Numbered from the stretch's first letter, positions 33,583 to 41,804 are shown. The stretch is 64,000 bases of DNA from Anaerolineae bacterium (GCA_020851635.1 JADZCJ010000024.1:1-64000); one strand, 5' to 3'. A program made the numbers and translations. Notes: a model not told the origin generated them from the letters alone.

Positions 33583-34473
33583 CTATTTGACACGCCGCAG
33601 ACGATTCATCAAGTCGCCTAAACCGGATTTGCGGGTCTGTGTGCGCGCCCGGACTGAGCGGACCCACGCGTGATACGCGTCAATGTCTTGAGGCGCAAGA
33701 TACGCTGCTTGAAAACGCACCCGTTCGCCCCCCGCCATCAATATAAAATCACCGCGCCCCGCGAGTTTTTCGGCGCCATCGTAGGTCCCCGATTGTTTGC
33801 CGACGAGGCGCACGGGAAAATTGCCGCGAAGGGACGCATACAAATCGGACGCGTTTGGCTTGTTGGCGCAGACGATGAGTGAGATGCCCGCCATACGCCC
33901 GCGCCGGGCGAGACGCGCCAAGTGGACCTGGAATTCGCGGCCGCCGGGCGTGAGAAATTCTTCAACCGCGTCAATCACGACAACAAGACGGAGACTGGCG
34001 ACGCGTTCGCTTTCACGCCGTTCGAGCTCGTTCTCCAACCAACGTAATCGCTGCAAGCCGCGTTCGGGTGTGGTGGCAATCTCACCCAAGAGGTGAGGAG
34101 CGGCAGCGAGAAATTCAAATGACGCGCCGCCGGGGTCCAGGAGCAACAGTTGAATCTCGCGCGCTTTTTGGTAGAGGACGATGGAAGCCAGAATTGTGCG
34201 AACTATTTGAGTCTTGCCACTGTTCTTGACACCTGATATGAGTACATGCGCCACATCGGGCGAGGCGAGCCGGATCATGAGCGGGACGCCGTCAGCGGCG
34301 ATGCCCAATAGAGCTGTGCCCGGGACCTGAAGCGCATGATAGAGCTGGGCATCACCGTTCATTTCGCGGGCGAGATCGAGAAAACTGACGCGGCGAGCCG
34401 CTGTGTGCGCGCTAGCGAGCTGGGGGCTGGATCCGAGAGGTGATAAGCGCGCGGTGTTGGATTGGATGGTCAT
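33583..34473 (-). CDS. Orphan FtsK/SpoIIIE-like motor domain
   Basis: 296 aa without membrane helices. Residues about 45-290 match the RecA-like part of the FtsK/SpoIIIE motor: Walker A ISGVKNSGKTQ (Gly81-Thr88), Walker B LVVVIDAVEEF (Asp168), the ARRGRMAGISLIVC block, and the late GRGDFILMAGGERVRFQAAY segment. The residue after the Walker B Asp is Ala rather than the usual Glu, and the ATQRPS motif reads CANKPN. There is no DNA-reading gamma domain. Such proteins occur in conjugative or secretion settings and as cellular FtsK fragments. ATP binding is likely; hydrolysis is uncertain. Confidence 0.75.
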   Translation of the reverse strand: MTIQSNTARLSPLGSSPQLASAHTAARRVSFLDLAREMNGDAQLYHALQVPGTALLGIAADGVPLMIRLASPDVAHVLISGVKNSGKTQIVRTILASIVLYQKAREIQLLLLDPGGASFEFLAAAPHLLGEIATTPERGLQRLRWLENELERRESERVASLRLVVVIDAVEEFLTPGGREFQVHLARLARRGRMAGISLIVCANKPNASDLYASLRGNFPVRLVGKQSGTYDGAEKLAGRGDFILMAGGERVRFQAAYLAPQDIDAYHAWVRSVRARTQTRKSGLGDLMNRLRRVK

Positions 34474-34510
34474 GGCGAGTTATTCGGACAACTGCTATTG
34501 GACTCCCGAG

Positions 34511-34914
34511 TCAATTCTCGACGACGGCGATGGCGTCCATTTCCACGAGATAATCGGGATTGGCGAGACCGGACACAAAAACAGCTGTGATCACCGGCGG
34601 ATTAGGGCGGTTGCCCCAGACGCGCTGAAAGGCAGCAAAGCCCGGGCGCAGATCTTGCCCTCGACGATATAGAGATTCCACTTGATGATGTTTTCAAGTT
34701 TGGCGCCCGCTGCTTGCAGGGCGAACTGGAGATTCTTGAAAACTTGCTCCGTCTGTGCCGCCAGGTCACCCTTGCCGACAATTTCGCCGCCTGGAGTGTT
34801 GGCATCAACGCCGCCGATATAGATAGTTTTGGCGTTGGCGGGGACGACGATCGCCGCAGTAAAGGCGGGATTCTTTATCAGGGTGTCGGGGTTGAGGTGT
34901 TGGATTTTTGCCAT
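34511..34914 (-). pseudogene. RidA-family protein, frameshifted
   Basis: From ATG 34914 the frame encodes a normal RidA start (IQHLNPDTLIKNP) through YIVEGK, then leaves the family. One base out of phase, the next codons give DLRPGFAAFQRVWGN, then PPVITAVFVSGLANPDYL and a TGA at 34513-34511, exactly the expected RidA C-terminus. The break is at about 34652-34660 (GGCAAGATC where GGCCAAGATC would restore the frame). RidA hydrolyses reactive enamine/imine intermediates. Whether this is a real pseudogene or a one-base sequencing or assembly error cannot be told from here. No base-composition change is evident. Confidence 0.85.
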
Positions 34915-34959
34915 GGTGAATTTGAGAGACAACTCTAATTGTGACCGGACACTTGCACT

Positions 34960-35889
34960 CTAGTCGGTCCAGCCGACGCAGCGTTCATAATCAATGGTTT
35001 CCTGGTAAGCGCCTGCGGCGGCTTGCATGCCGAGGGGAGAGTAGATAATGTCGGAAACGCCGTCGGCATCGGGTTGAACGGCTTGCGGTTTGAAAGGACT
35101 GTTGGTGGGCGTCCCGGCGGCTTTTTTGTTCATCTGGCTCGCTAGCCACTCTTTCATTTGAATGATTTTTGGTTTGGTTTCGGGTCCGGCTTGCGCCGCG
35201 ACTTGCGCTTGTTGTTCCTGCGCGAGGCGTTCGATTTCGCGCTGTCGTTTCTCTGCTGCCTTGCGTTCGGCGGTTGCCCTGGCGCGCGCAATCAGGTCAT
35301 TCGCCATGCCAACATCAATCGAGGCGGGTTGAGCAGAGGCACGCGCGGTGGCTTCTGAGATGGTCTGATGTTGCGCAGCGGTTGGTGTGACTGATTCACC
35401 AATTGGTTGTGCCGCGTTCAAACCGGCGGCGGCTTGCGTGCCGCGCACAGCAGAACGGGACGAGCGCTGCGGTGCAGCTGCGTGCGGCGCGATGATGGCA
35501 GGTCCGGCGCCAGCGATGGGCTGCTTGCTGCGATGTGCGACCTGAAGCGCGGTTTGCGGGATAACGTTGGGCAGCCGAATCGGACAACCCGCGCAATCGC
35601 GCGGTGAATTGATCGGCATGGTCTTGGCAGCACAGGCAGCTTGCTTGAATTCGATGGTCGGCGGAGCGTTGTTCCAGACCTCAACGCGTCCCGTGGCAAA
35701 GCGAACCGTGATGGGCGTCGAGGTCTTTTTCTCTAACCCTGCGCGCAGATTCTGACAATTGATCTGTGAAACCGGGCATGCGCGGCACAGCTGCACAGAC
35801 ACTTCACGGTCGCCACTTTTGATGATGCCGCAAAGGATGCGACCGTGATTGTCCACCTGGCGAAAATGACAGGGCTTGAGTTCGTCCAC
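34960..35889 (-). CDS. Cysteine-rich protein with central disordered region, unknown
   Basis: 309 aa from GTG 35889. Eight cysteines cluster in the first 105 residues: C7, C20, then CRACP near 35-39 and another near 45, and later C85, C98 and C101 (DCAGCPIRLP). Such spacing suits one or two zinc or Fe-S sites. After an Ala/Gln-rich stretch comes a charged helix (about 200-235, RARATAERKAAEKRQREIER) and a C-terminal tail. No family recognised. A 16-bp inverted repeat lies 13 bp upstream of the start. It sits in the LexA-like gene's transcription direction and may be co-regulated. Confidence 0.65.
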   Translation of the reverse strand: MDELKPCHFRQVDNHGRILCGIIKSGDREVSVQLCRACPVSQINCQNLRAGLEKKTSTPITVRFATGRVEVWNNAPPTIEFKQAACAAKTMPINSPRDCAGCPIRLPNVIPQTALQVAHRSKQPIAGAGPAIIAPHAAAPQRSSRSAVRGTQAAAGLNAAQPIGESVTPTAAQHQTISEATARASAQPASIDVGMANDLIARARATAERKAAEKRQREIERLAQEQQAQVAAQAGPETKPKIIQMKEWLASQMNKKAAGTPTNSPFKPQAVQPDADGVSDIIYSPLGMQAAAGAYQETIDYERCVGWTD

Positions 35890-35901
35890 GAAAGAATCGG
35901 G

Positions 35902-35943
35902 TTGAAAGGGGTTTGATATTTCTGAACATCAAACCCCTTTCAA
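35902..35943. other. Strong 16-bp inverted repeat before the Cys-rich gene
   Basis: TTGAAAGGGGTTTGAT (35902-35917) and ATCAAACCCCTTTCAA (35928-35943) pair perfectly around a 10-base loop. There is no T-run, so it may be a transcript-stabilising or start-controlling hairpin rather than a terminator. It abuts the repeat element at 35957. Confidence 0.6.
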
Positions 35944-35956
35944 TTATTCACTCATG

Positions 35957-36084
35957 TTACGCAGTAAATGTCATTTCGAGCCGTCTTTTGCTTGCGAACT
36001 GTGTTCGCCCGAAATCCTCTCTTGGGAAAACCGAGATTTCTCTCTCTCGACTGCGCTCGAGATCGTTCGAAATGACATGCGTAA
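35957..36084. repeat. Inverted-repeat intergenic element (REP-like)
   Basis: Arms TTACGC...ATGTCATTTCGA and TCGAAATGACATGCGTAA enclose about 128 bp, with GAGATTTCTC inside. A partial copy lies at 32309-32352. Words of this kind (GAGATTTCTC with TCGAAATGACA) are widespread bacterial intergenic repeats. It separates the LexA-like gene from the Cys-rich gene. Confidence 0.6.
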
Positions 36085-36090
36085 GGTGAA

Positions 36091-36702
36091 TTATTCAGGG
36101 CGTTTGCGCAGAATTGCGAGAACTCGACCGCGAATTTCCAAATCGGAAAGCTTGTAATACTGCGGTTGAGTGTCGGGATTGGCGGACTCGACGCGGTAAC
36201 GACCGTTTTGGCGATAGATGTGCCGCAGGGTGGTGCGTTTGGATGATTTCAAATAGATGGCGAGCATGTCTCCATCGCAGAATTGGTTGGTGCGTTTGAC
36301 GACGACGAGATCGCCGTCATCAAGAGTGGCATCACGCAAGGACTGCCCGCGCGCACGCAAGAGAAATGTGTCCTGTTCGTCTTGAAAGAGTTCGGCGGCA
36401 AGGCGTCCCAACTCATCGGATGGCTGCATCTGTTCCGCAGAGTTGAAATAGGGGAGGGGAAGGGCGTTTTGTCGCGCCCGCACCTGTGGTGACTTGAGCA
36501 GCACGATGCTCTTGCTGACACGCGGTTTGAACGAGATGTAACCGTCACGTACGAGGCGTCGCAAATCGCGCGAGACATGGTCGGTCGAACTGATGCCAAC
36601 GGCGGCGCCAATTTCTCGAAAGGTTGGCGAGCGGCGATTCTGCTGCTGGTATCGCTCGACAAAGGTGAGGATTTGCGCGCCGTGTTCGTCTAGCTGTGTC
36701 AT
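36091..36702 (-). CDS. LexA-like repressor with degenerate autoprotease domain
   Basis: 203 aa from ATG 36702. The N-terminal winged helix (about 1-65, with SPTFREIGAAVGISS) is typical LexA. The S24-type C-terminal domain keeps Ser121 in RARGQSLRDATLDDGD. The catalytic Lys position (TVK in E. coli LexA) reads TLR, Arg160, and no Ala-Gly cleavage site is visible: the aligned region reads LPLPYFNSAEQ. It may therefore not cleave itself normally. Two GAAC-N4-GTTC boxes, of the Gram-positive SOS type, lie in its promoter, implying autoregulation. Whether it is the main LexA or a paralogue cannot be told here. Confidence 0.85.
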   Translation of the reverse strand: MTQLDEHGAQILTFVERYQQQNRRSPTFREIGAAVGISSTDHVSRDLRRLVRDGYISFKPRVSKSIVLLKSPQVRARQNALPLPYFNSAEQMQPSDELGRLAAELFQDEQDTFLLRARGQSLRDATLDDGDLVVVKRTNQFCDGDMLAIYLKSSKRTTLRHIYRQNGRYRVESANPDTQPQYYKLSDLEIRGRVLAILRKRPE

Positions 36703-36805
36703 GATTTTGTGTCCTCGGCAGAGCCGTCCGGCTCTGAACAATATAGTGGGGTGACACAGAACAAGGAGTGAGACACACCTGTTCGTCTGGTACGATCGTT
36801 GAGTA

Positions 36806-36817
36806 GAACGAGCGTTC
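36806..36817. promoter_or_regulatory. SOS-type operator 2
   Basis: GAACGAGCGTTC, a perfect GAAC-N4-GTTC box, located around the predicted +1 of the lexA-like promoter. Its centre is 27 bp from operator 1. Confidence 0.75.
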
Positions 36818-36823
36818 TATTGA

Positions 36824-36852
36824 ATTATAATAGAACAAGTGTTCCAAGTCAA
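36824..36852 (-). promoter_or_regulatory. lexA-like gene promoter
   Basis: Minus strand: TTGACT (36852-36847), a 17-bp spacer holding operator 1, TATAAT (36829-36824). The predicted start is near 36817, with a leader of about 115 nt. Confidence 0.75.
36833..36844. promoter_or_regulatory. SOS-type operator 1
   Basis: GAACAAGTGTTC, a perfect GAAC-N4-GTTC box inside the spacer between -35 and -10 of the lexA-like promoter. LexA bound there would block RNA polymerase. Confidence 0.78.
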
Positions 36853-36956
36853 GAGGCGCGCGAGGAATTTAAGGTTTGGCGTAGAAAGAGAGCTGGGAAG
36901 GGAAAGGAAAACCGGAGACGGGAGGTGAGGAGATCGGGGGAGTGCGCCGAAAGGGG
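36853..36956. other. Purine-rich gene-free stretch
   Basis: Between the lexA-like promoter and the rpsT terminator the plus strand is strongly G/A-rich (for example GGGAAGGGAAAGGAAAACC). A short plus-strand reading frame over it has no ribosome site and biased composition; I see no gene here. Confidence 0.5.
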
Positions 36957-37004
36957 GAAAAAAAAGTGCCGGAGACGGGTGTCATGCGGCACTTTTTTTT
37001 TTTT
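36957..37004. terminator. Terminator after rpsT
   Basis: AAAAAAGTGCC and GGCACTTTTTT pair, with an extra G/C step, and T-runs on both strands. It stops rpsT transcription on the minus strand. Confidence 0.85.
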
Positions 37005-37007
37005 CGC

Positions 37008-37280
37008 TCATTTTGCATTGGCGGCGGTTTTGCGATAGCGCTTGACAAGGCGAGATTTTTTGCGGGCAGCGGTGTTTTTGTGGATGATGCCTTTGCTGAC
37101 CGCCGAGTCAAGTTCGATCTGCGCCATGCGAATTTCGTCCAGCGCGTTTGCTTCGCCATCGTCAATGGCGACGGTCGCGCGCTTGACGACTGTGCGCGTC
37201 TTGGATTTGACCAGACGATTGCGCGAGCGGCGGCGGGTGTTTTTGCGAATTTCTTTTTGGGCGGATGCCGTATTTGCCAA
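37008..37280 (-). CDS. rpsT: Ribosomal protein bS20
   Basis: 90 aa with a TTG start at 37280. The Shine-Dalgarno GGAGG lies 8 bases before it and the protein then begins with the typical ANTASAQKEIRKN. No ATG in frame gives a sensible N-terminus. All-helical and very basic, with NRLVKSKTRT and the C-terminal KSRLVKRYRK. It binds 16S rRNA early in 30S assembly. Single gene, convergent side closed by a strong terminator. Confidence 0.93.
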   Translation of the reverse strand: MANTASAQKEIRKNTRRRSRNRLVKSKTRTVVKRATVAIDDGEANALDEIRMAQIELDSAVSKGIIHKNTAARKKSRLVKRYRKTAANAK

Positions 37281-37388
37281 TTTCGATTCCTCCGAATAAA
37301 CAGTTCCGATTGCGACACGCAATTCTACTTGAAACAGCCAAGAACGCAAAATCAGAGGGCAGAAAATAGAGGGAAAATGGGGATGGTG

Positions 37389-37394
37389 TATAAT
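37389..37394 (+). promoter_or_regulatory. -10 element for the murJ-prfA-prmC-tsaC run
   Basis: TATAAT, 10 bases before ATG 37405, so the transcript would have a leader of only a few bases, or start within reach of the second ATG at 37417 which has GGAG before it. Confidence 0.5.
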
Positions 37395-37404
37395 CGGCGT
37401 TCGC

Positions 37405-38961
37405 ATGGGAGCCACTATGAATCGCGGGACGACAGCGCGGTCGCTCGTCACTTTGACGGGGATTGTGATGCTGTTTTTCGTAATCAGCCGGATTTTGGGG
37501 CTTGTACGTGAAATCGTGATTGCATCTCAATTCGGGACATCTGCCGCGATGGATGCGTATGTGGCTGCGTTTCGGATTCCTGACCTCTTGTTCAATCTGG
37601 CGGCGGGCGGGGCGCTGGCGTCGGCGTTTATTCCGCCTTTTTCCAAGCTGTTGACGGAGGGTGATACGCGGGGGAGCTGGCGGCTGGCGACGCAGGTCAT
37701 GAACCTGGTGTTTGTGGTCACAGCGCTGTTGTGTATTGTCGCCGCGATTTTTGCCGAGCCGTTGGTGCAGCTGACTGTGGGGCGCGGATTTGCGCCGCCC
37801 GAACAGCAATTGACGACAGATTTGATGCGGTTGATGCTGATTACTCCTGCCGTATTTGCGGTGAGCGGCATTGTGATGGGGATTTTGAACGCCCACCAGG
37901 AGTTTTTGCTGCCTGCGGCTGCGCCGGTCATGTATAATCTCGCTATCATCGCAGGGGCGTTACTGTTGGCGCCAACGATGGGTGTGTTTGGGCTGGCGGT
38001 CGGGGTGGTCATTGGCGCATTTTTGCATTTGTTGATTCAAGTGCCGTGGCTGATCCGGAACAAAATAGAGTATACGGCGAGTTTAGGCATCCATGACCCG
38101 GAAGTGAGGCACGTCGTGCAGTTGGTGATCCCGCGCACGGTGGGGATTGCGGCAGTGCAGCTCAATTTTCTGGTCAATACGATTCTCGCTTCCACGCTCG
38201 CAAGCGGCTCGCTGGCGGCTTTGAATTATGCCTTTTTGCTGATTCTGCTGCCGATCGGGGTGATCGCGCAATCTATCGCGACGGTGTTGTTTCCGATGTT
38301 TTCGCGCATGTTTGCGGCGGACGACCTGGGGGGTTTGCGGCGCGGCTTTTCGACCGGATTTCGTGTGACCTTGTTTTTGACTGTGCCCGCGTCAGTCGGG
38401 CTGATCATGCTGGCACCGCAGATCGTTCAAATTCTATTACAGCGCGGCGCGTTCACGGCTGAATCTACAGAAATGACGGTAGTGGCGCTGCAGCTGTTTG
38501 CGGTTGGGTTATTTGCGCATGCGGGATTGGAAACAATCACGCGCGCGTTTTATGCGATGCACGACACGGCGACGCCGGTGCGAATTGGCATTGCGTCCGT
38601 GGGCTTGAATATCATCCTGTCGCTGGTGTTGCTTGGACCGCTGCAGCAGGGCGGGTTGGCGCTGGCAAACTCGATCGCCACAACCTTAGAGATGCTGATT
38701 TTGTTATATTTGCTGCGTCCGCGGTTGGGCGGGGTGGATGGCGGGACGCTCATAAAAAGCGGGGGCAGGATGTTTGTGGGCGCGGTGGTGATGGCGCTGG
38801 CGATCGCGGGGTATGGCTTGATAGTCCCGGCGCAGAACGCGCTTGTATGGTTGATCGGCGGGATCGTGGTCGGCGGCGCGGCGTATTTTGTGACGATGGT
38901 TGTGATACAGAGCAAAGAGATAAAGCTGGCGCTGAATTTGGTGAAAGCGAGAGGAAGTTGA
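37405..38961 (+). CDS. murJ: Lipid II flippase MurJ
   Basis: 518 aa; start at 37405 or at ATG 37417 (GGAG 5 bases upstream). Fourteen helices of the MviN/MurJ fold. Conserved features: FVISRILGLVREIVIASQFG near the N-terminus, DAYVAAFRIPDLLFNL, the AFIPPFSKLL segment and the RAFYAMHDTATP motif near 387-398. It flips lipid-linked peptidoglycan precursor to the outer face. The prfA start overlaps or directly follows its TGA, giving the run murJ-prfA-prmC-tsaC. Confidence 0.93.
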   Translation: MGATMNRGTTARSLVTLTGIVMLFFVISRILGLVREIVIASQFGTSAAMDAYVAAFRIPDLLFNLAAGGALASAFIPPFSKLLTEGDTRGSWRLATQVMNLVFVVTALLCIVAAIFAEPLVQLTVGRGFAPPEQQLTTDLMRLMLITPAVFAVSGIVMGILNAHQEFLLPAAAPVMYNLAIIAGALLLAPTMGVFGLAVGVVIGAFLHLLIQVPWLIRNKIEYTASLGIHDPEVRHVVQLVIPRTVGIAAVQLNFLVNTILASTLASGSLAALNYAFLLILLPIGVIAQSIATVLFPMFSRMFAADDLGGLRRGFSTGFRVTLFLTVPASVGLIMLAPQIVQILLQRGAFTAESTEMTVVALQLFAVGLFAHAGLETITRAFYAMHDTATPVRIGIASVGLNIILSLVLLGPLQQGGLALANSIATTLEMLILLYLLRPRLGGVDGGTLIKSGGRMFVGAVVMALAIAGYGLIVPAQNALVWLIGGIVVGGAAYFVTMVVIQSKEIKLALNLVKARGS

Positions 38962-38963
38962 CC

Positions 38964-40043
38964 GTGTTTGCGGAAAAATTTGCGGCGTATCAACGGCGCT
39001 ATGATGATTTGCACAAATTGATGGAAGAGCCGGAGGTCTCGATGAATCCGACGCGCCTGCGCGAGATCACGCGCGAAATCAGCGAAATCGAGCCGCTGGT
39101 GGAAAAATATCAAGAGTATCTCAAGACGCAGCATGCGCTGGAGCAAACGCTCGAGGTGGCGAGTGACGAGTCGGACCCGGAGATGCGCGAGCTGGCGCAG
39201 TTGGAAGCGGAACAACTGCGAGCGCAACAAGACAAACTCAACAATGACATGCGCGTGATGCTGCTGCCGCGCGACCCGCGCGATGAAAAAGACATTTATG
39301 TCGAAATCCGCGCGGGAACCGGCGGCGAAGAGGCGGCATTGTTTGCGGCGGACCTGTATCGGATGTATACGCGCTATGCGGAGCGTCAGCGCTGGAAAGT
39401 AACACTGTTGGACGAGAACCGAACCGGGCTCAAGGGGTTTCGTGAAGTGGTCTTTGAAATCAAGGGCAAGGGGGCATTCTCGCGTTTGAAATATGAGAGC
39501 GGAGTGCACCGGGTCCAGCGCGTGCCGCTGACGGAATCGTCGGGGCGGATACATACCTCGACCGCGACGGTCGCGGTGATGGCAGAAGTGGACGATATCG
39601 AAGTGGAGGTGCGCCCGGAAGACTTGAAAATTGATATCTATCACGCGTCGGGGCACGGCGGGCAGAATGTGCAAAAGGTGGCAACGGCGGTGCGAATAAC
39701 GCATTTACCGACGGGGATCGTCGCGGCGGTGCAGGACGAACGGTCGCAGCTGCAAAACAAGATGCGCGCAATGTCAGTGCTCAAGGCGCGCCTGTACGAG
39801 ATTGAAGTGGAACGCCAGCAAAAAGAGATCACCGAAGAACGACGCTCGCAGGTGGGGAGCGGAGAGCGCGCAGAAAAGATTCGGACGTATAATTTTCCAC
39901 AAGACCGCATGACCGACCATCGCATCGGCTTGACCGAGCACAACCTGGCGGGAATCCTGGATGGAGATATTGACCCGATTATTGATGCGCTAGTATTGGC
40001 GGACCAGACTGACAAGCTGCGCGCGATGGGAGTGGAAGCGTGA
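38964..40043 (+). CDS. prfA: Peptide chain release factor 1
   Basis: 359 aa from GTG 38964 (GAGG 9 bases upstream); a TTG at 38958 overlapping the murJ stop is the alternative. The first helical domain (about 1-100) is followed by the peptidyl-release part. The GGQ motif is in ASGHGGQNVQK (near 230-240) and EIRAGTGGEEA lies near 117. RF1 reads UAA and UAG, which fits the TAG stops in this genome. The methylase that modifies the GGQ Gln, PrmC, is the next gene. Confidence 0.94.
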   Translation: MFAEKFAAYQRRYDDLHKLMEEPEVSMNPTRLREITREISEIEPLVEKYQEYLKTQHALEQTLEVASDESDPEMRELAQLEAEQLRAQQDKLNNDMRVMLLPRDPRDEKDIYVEIRAGTGGEEAALFAADLYRMYTRYAERQRWKVTLLDENRTGLKGFREVVFEIKGKGAFSRLKYESGVHRVQRVPLTESSGRIHTSTATVAVMAEVDDIEVEVRPEDLKIDIYHASGHGGQNVQKVATAVRITHLPTGIVAAVQDERSQLQNKMRAMSVLKARLYEIEVERQQKEITEERRSQVGSGERAEKIRTYNFPQDRMTDHRIGLTEHNLAGILDGDIDPIIDALVLADQTDKLRAMGVEA

Positions 40044-40136
40044 TGCAAAGCGCCGAGATATGAGGACCGTGGACCGGACGGAAACCGGCGCAAGATGTTG
40101 GATGTCGGAGCTCGAGAATGGGAAATTGGGTGCGTT

Positions 40137-41012
40137 GTGTTGATTAGTTCGCCAGAGACGATTCAAGAAGTATTGGTGTCGGCGGTGCGCGCGCTCGGAG
40201 CGCGAAATGGGTTTGCCAGCGCGCGGTTGGAAGCAGAGATTTTGCTGGCGCACACACTAAAAATTTCGCGGGCATATCTGTTGGCGCGACTGGGCGACCC
40301 GATCGAACGCGCGGACGCGGCACAGTTTGCGGGAATGGTTGCGCGGCGGGCACAGCGGGAACCGATTGCCTATATTGTCGGGCACCAAGAATTTTATGGT
40401 TTGGATTTATTGGTAGACCGCCGCGTGTTGATACCGCGTCCCGAGACCGAGCATGTGGTGGAACATGCGCTGTCGGCGTTGAAACGGACGCCACATGCTG
40501 AACCAGTCATTGTGGATGTGGGCACCGGGTCGGGAGCGATTGCCCTGGCGATGGCGCACAAGGCGAGTCGCACAAGGATCATTGCGACGGATATTTCGCC
40601 CGAAGCGCTGGTGGTGGCGCAGATGAACGCGGCGCGTTTGAATCTGAGCGAACGCGTCGAGTTTCGGAAAACGGATTTGTTGGAAGGGCAGACAGAGCCG
40701 ATTGATATTTTGACGGCAAACCTGCCTTATATTCCACTCGAGCGCGAGGCGCAGCTGCCGCGCGAGATTCTCGAGTACGAACCGCGGCTGGCGACTATTG
40801 CGGGGTTGGATGGGTTGAGCGTGATTCAGCGTTTGCTGAAACAGGCGCCCGCGCACATGGCGCGCGCGGGTGTGATGTTTCTGGAGATTAGTGAGGAACA
40901 AGGGGAAGCGGCAAAGGCGCTGGCGCAGGCGTTACTGCCGGGAGTGCGGGTCGAGGTGCATCGCGATCTGGAAGAGCTGGATCGGGTGATGGAAGTGAAG
41001 ATGGGAGGATAG
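40137..41012 (+). CDS. prmC: Release factor glutamine methyltransferase PrmC
   Basis: About 291 aa from GTG 40137 (TTG 40140 equally possible); the ATG at 40095 would add 14 residues unlike the family. N-terminal helical domain (about 1-80), then the SAM-binding motif VDVGTGSGAIALA and TDISPEAL. The substrate motif reads NLPY (TANLPYIPL) rather than the textbook NPPY, a variant seen in other PrmC proteins. It methylates the GGQ Gln of RF1/RF2; the prfA neighbour supports this. Confidence 0.92.
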   Translation: MLISSPETIQEVLVSAVRALGARNGFASARLEAEILLAHTLKISRAYLLARLGDPIERADAAQFAGMVARRAQREPIAYIVGHQEFYGLDLLVDRRVLIPRPETEHVVEHALSALKRTPHAEPVIVDVGTGSGAIALAMAHKASRTRIIATDISPEALVVAQMNAARLNLSERVEFRKTDLLEGQTEPIDILTANLPYIPLEREAQLPREILEYEPRLATIAGLDGLSVIQRLLKQAPAHMARAGVMFLEISEEQGEAAKALAQALLPGVRVEVHRDLEELDRVMEVKMGG

Positions 41013-41146
41013 AGGGGAGAGGATTCTGGGTTTGTGATTGTTGATTTTCGATTGAGCAAAGACAAAAAGAGGTTGGTGGTTGGATGTTGGACGCAGATGG
41101 TCGCGGATGGACGCGGAATTGTGGCAGGGCGCGGCGAGTGTGGGCG

Positions 41147-41785
41147 ATGAGCACTGAGGTTTTGAAAGCAAACGCGCCGGGTGCGATGGAGCGCGCATTG
41201 GAGGTCCTGCGACGCGGAGGCGTGGTAGCGATGCCGACCGATACGGTTTATGGGATCGGGGTGGATGGATTCGATGCCGCGGCGGTCGAGAAATTGTATA
41301 TCGCCAAGGACCGGCCCGCGAACAAGGCGATCATGCTCTTGCTCGGCGATGAGGAGGATATGGCAAAGGCGGCGGCGTCTATATCGTCCACGGCGCGGCG
41401 ACTGGCGGAGCGGTTTTGGCCCGGAGGGCTGACACTGGTCGTGAGGGGACGCGCGGAACTGCCTCGCAATTTGTGCGCCGAGAATGGGACGATAGGGCTG
41501 CGACTGCCGGATTCGGACGTGGTTCGCAACCTTGTGCGCCGCTTTGGAAGACCGCTGGCTGTAACGAGCGCGAATCTTTCAGGGGGCGTGAACTCGCAGA
41601 CGGCTGAAATGGTCCTGGCGGATTTGGATGGAAGGATTGATTTGATTCTGGATGGAGGCGCGACTCCCACGAGCGTGCCGTCAACGGTGTTGGATTGCAC
41701 GGTCGAACCACCGCGCGTGCTGCGCGAAGGAGCGATCGGAATTGGACAGATCGAAAGTGAGTTGGGGCTCGAGCTTGCAGATTGA
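41147..41785 (+). CDS. tsaC: Threonylcarbamoyl-AMP synthase (TsaC/Sua5/YrdC)
   Basis: 212 aa from ATG 41147; upstream frame to 41084 lies in decayed intergenic repeat sequence. YrdC-domain motifs are intact: PTDTVYGIGVDG (near 27), the KDRPANKAIMLL motif (near 50), and SANLSGG (near 145), which bind ATP and threonine. It makes the activated intermediate for t6A at position 37 of ANN-reading tRNAs. The short form without the Sua5 C-terminal domain. Often found behind prfA-prmC, as here. Confidence 0.92.
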   Translation: MSTEVLKANAPGAMERALEVLRRGGVVAMPTDTVYGIGVDGFDAAAVEKLYIAKDRPANKAIMLLLGDEEDMAKAAASISSTARRLAERFWPGGLTLVVRGRAELPRNLCAENGTIGLRLPDSDVVRNLVRRFGRPLAVTSANLSGGVNSQTAEMVLADLDGRIDLILDGGATPTSVPSTVLDCTVEPPRVLREGAIGIGQIESELGLELAD

Positions 41786-41804
41786 CTGTCAGACGGAGGC
41801 GAAC

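Noticed and set aside
34591-34932. The 113-codon frame taken as a complete short RidA
   Set aside because: Its last 20 residues do not fit RidA, whereas the next frame carries the exact family C-terminus; a frameshift is the better explanation.
36799-37038. Plus-strand frame of 79 codons over the lexA promoter and rpsT terminator
   Set aside because: Arg/Lys/Glu bias reflects the purine-rich strand; it overlaps two regulatory elements and a terminator, and has no ribosome site.
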